The notes under the pieces: model-generated
Told to the model about the DNA's origin: nothing
The model's input: the letters and a program-made list of their open reading frames with translations, nothing else
Database searches by the model: none
NCBI GenBank assembly: GCA_031769625.1
Contig: JAUIMM010000575.1
Span: forward strand, 186,001-250,000
Direction: 5' to 3'
Length of the DNA: 64,000 bases
Origin: Taudactylus pleione
Taxonomy: Eukaryota; Chordata; Amphibia; Anura; Myobatrachidae
Position numbers and translations under genes: made by a program
In this document: positions 63,701 through 64,000 of the stretch, piece by piece
Position numbering within the stretch: position 1 is the stretch's first letter
Layout of the letters: every line of letters begins with the position of its first letter

Positions 63701-64000
63701 TGAAATGGTTTTTCTCTCATGTTGTGTTTAAGAGAAAACTGCAAATGCACGTTTTAGGCCAAAATGCATTGAAAGCAATGGAAATAACAAAAGCGCATAC
63801 TTTGTGTTATCTCCTCTTGTAGCAAACACAGACAGCTCAAAATTTCACTGGATGTGTTGAAGACCAAGACCCACAAATGTGATGTGAAAGGGTTTTTCTC
63901 CCATGTTGCGTTTAAGAGAAAACAGCAATTGCTCGTTTTAGGCCAAAATGCATTGAAAGCAATGGAAACAACAAAAGCGCATACTTTGTGTTATCTCCTC

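Larger units (their letters stand above)
1..64000 (+). repeat. 184-bp satellite array filling the window
   Basis: The sequence is a continuous head-to-tail array of a 184-bp unit. The landmark cacagacagctc recurs at 2, 186, 370 and so on, and many distant landmarks are separated by exact multiples of 184 (for example 6624 = 36 x 184 and 8464 = 46 x 184). All copies point the same way: the landmark ttgaagaccaag is always on the plus strand. About 348 monomers fit. No unique sequence, transposon, microsatellite block or inversion was seen. A unit close to nucleosome-repeat length in nested higher-order units is typical of centromeric or pericentromeric satellites; that location is inference. 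I cannot assign the family to a named satellite or species. Confidence 0.98.
59201..64000. repeat. Super-repeat copy 3, shortened (4782 bp, 26 monomers minus 2 bases)
   Basis: It begins like copy 2 (caaacaaagacagc near 59226; ccggc monomer at 59517) and, unlike copy 2, keeps the caaagggcatac, caaaattcacggg and aggcaaaatgcaatg monomers (59740-59910). Between about 60330 and 60781 it jumps to sequence matching 55999-59218 of copy 2 at an offset of 4782, and follows it to the window end. I noticed only about two differences in that 3.2 kb (near 57140/61922 and 57887/62669). The last base corresponds to 59218, the end of the unit. Confidence 0.8.

Noticed and set aside
1..64000. CRISPR array or other spaced-repeat system
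   Set aside because: Repeats are contiguous 184-bp units with no unique spacers, no leader and no cas-like genes.
1..64000. Tandem RNA gene cluster (tRNA, 5S or snRNA)
   Set aside because: I saw no cloverleaf pattern, no A/B-box pair in tRNA spacing and no 5S-like segment in the monomer; the short T runs alone are not evidence of polymerase III terminators.
1..64000. Naming the satellite as a known fish or plant centromere repeat because of its 184-bp length
   Set aside because: Length alone is not diagnostic, and I do not recognise the sequence; a database search of the monomer would decide.

Overview
The whole 64 kb window is one uninterrupted tandem satellite array. It is a head-to-tail run of about 348 copies of a 184-bp monomer (about 39% GC in a typical copy), all in one orientation. 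I see no gene, RNA gene, transposon, inversion or unique-sequence island. Phase can be followed from the first base (cacagacagctc at 2, 186, 370 and so on) to the last. This is eukaryotic satellite DNA. The nucleosome-sized monomer, nested higher-order structure and lack of interruptions fit centromeric or pericentromeric heterochromatin. I do not recognise the family and cannot name the species; a fish, other animal or plant are all possible on sequence alone.

Layout. (1) 0-13.6 kb: a pair of 1.2 kb blocks 46 monomers apart (1-1206 and 8465-9670); an 8-monomer unit present twice in tandem (about 590-3533); a 3.9 kb block copied 36 monomers downstream with no net indel (3141-7015 and 9765-13639); and 6- and 5-monomer units at 5911-8160. 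(2) 13.6-20.6 kb: 6-monomer tandem units and a 2 kb block repeated 17 monomers apart. (3) 20.6-27.2 kb: a 13-monomer-offset duplication, then a 10-monomer block that recurs further right. (4) 27.2-33.5 kb: the same kinds of monomer, but with dozens of private one-base insertions and a 60-bp truncated monomer. This looks like unpolished assembly rather than biology. (5) 33.5-41.7 kb: a 1838-bp (10-monomer) unit twice in tandem, then a 2390-bp (13-monomer) unit twice in tandem. (6) 40.9-64 kb: three copies of a very large super-repeat (about 9.0 kb, about 9.2 kb with internal changes, and a 4.8 kb version missing an internal segment), with only a few differences per several kb. The largest, very similar copies are therefore on the right.

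The short reading frames (60-144 codons) that recur on both strands are by-products of the repeat. The period is not a multiple of three, so successive monomers are read in different frames. The longest frames occur only where a one-base indel changes phase.

The points most worth a second look are the super-repeat architecture with reconstructable unequal exchanges at 50.6, 58.9 and 60.3-60.8 kb, the error-like zone at 27.2-33.5 kb, and a weak CENP-B-box-like match on the minus strand that is strongest in four copies of one monomer variant. I found no new gene-encoded system.
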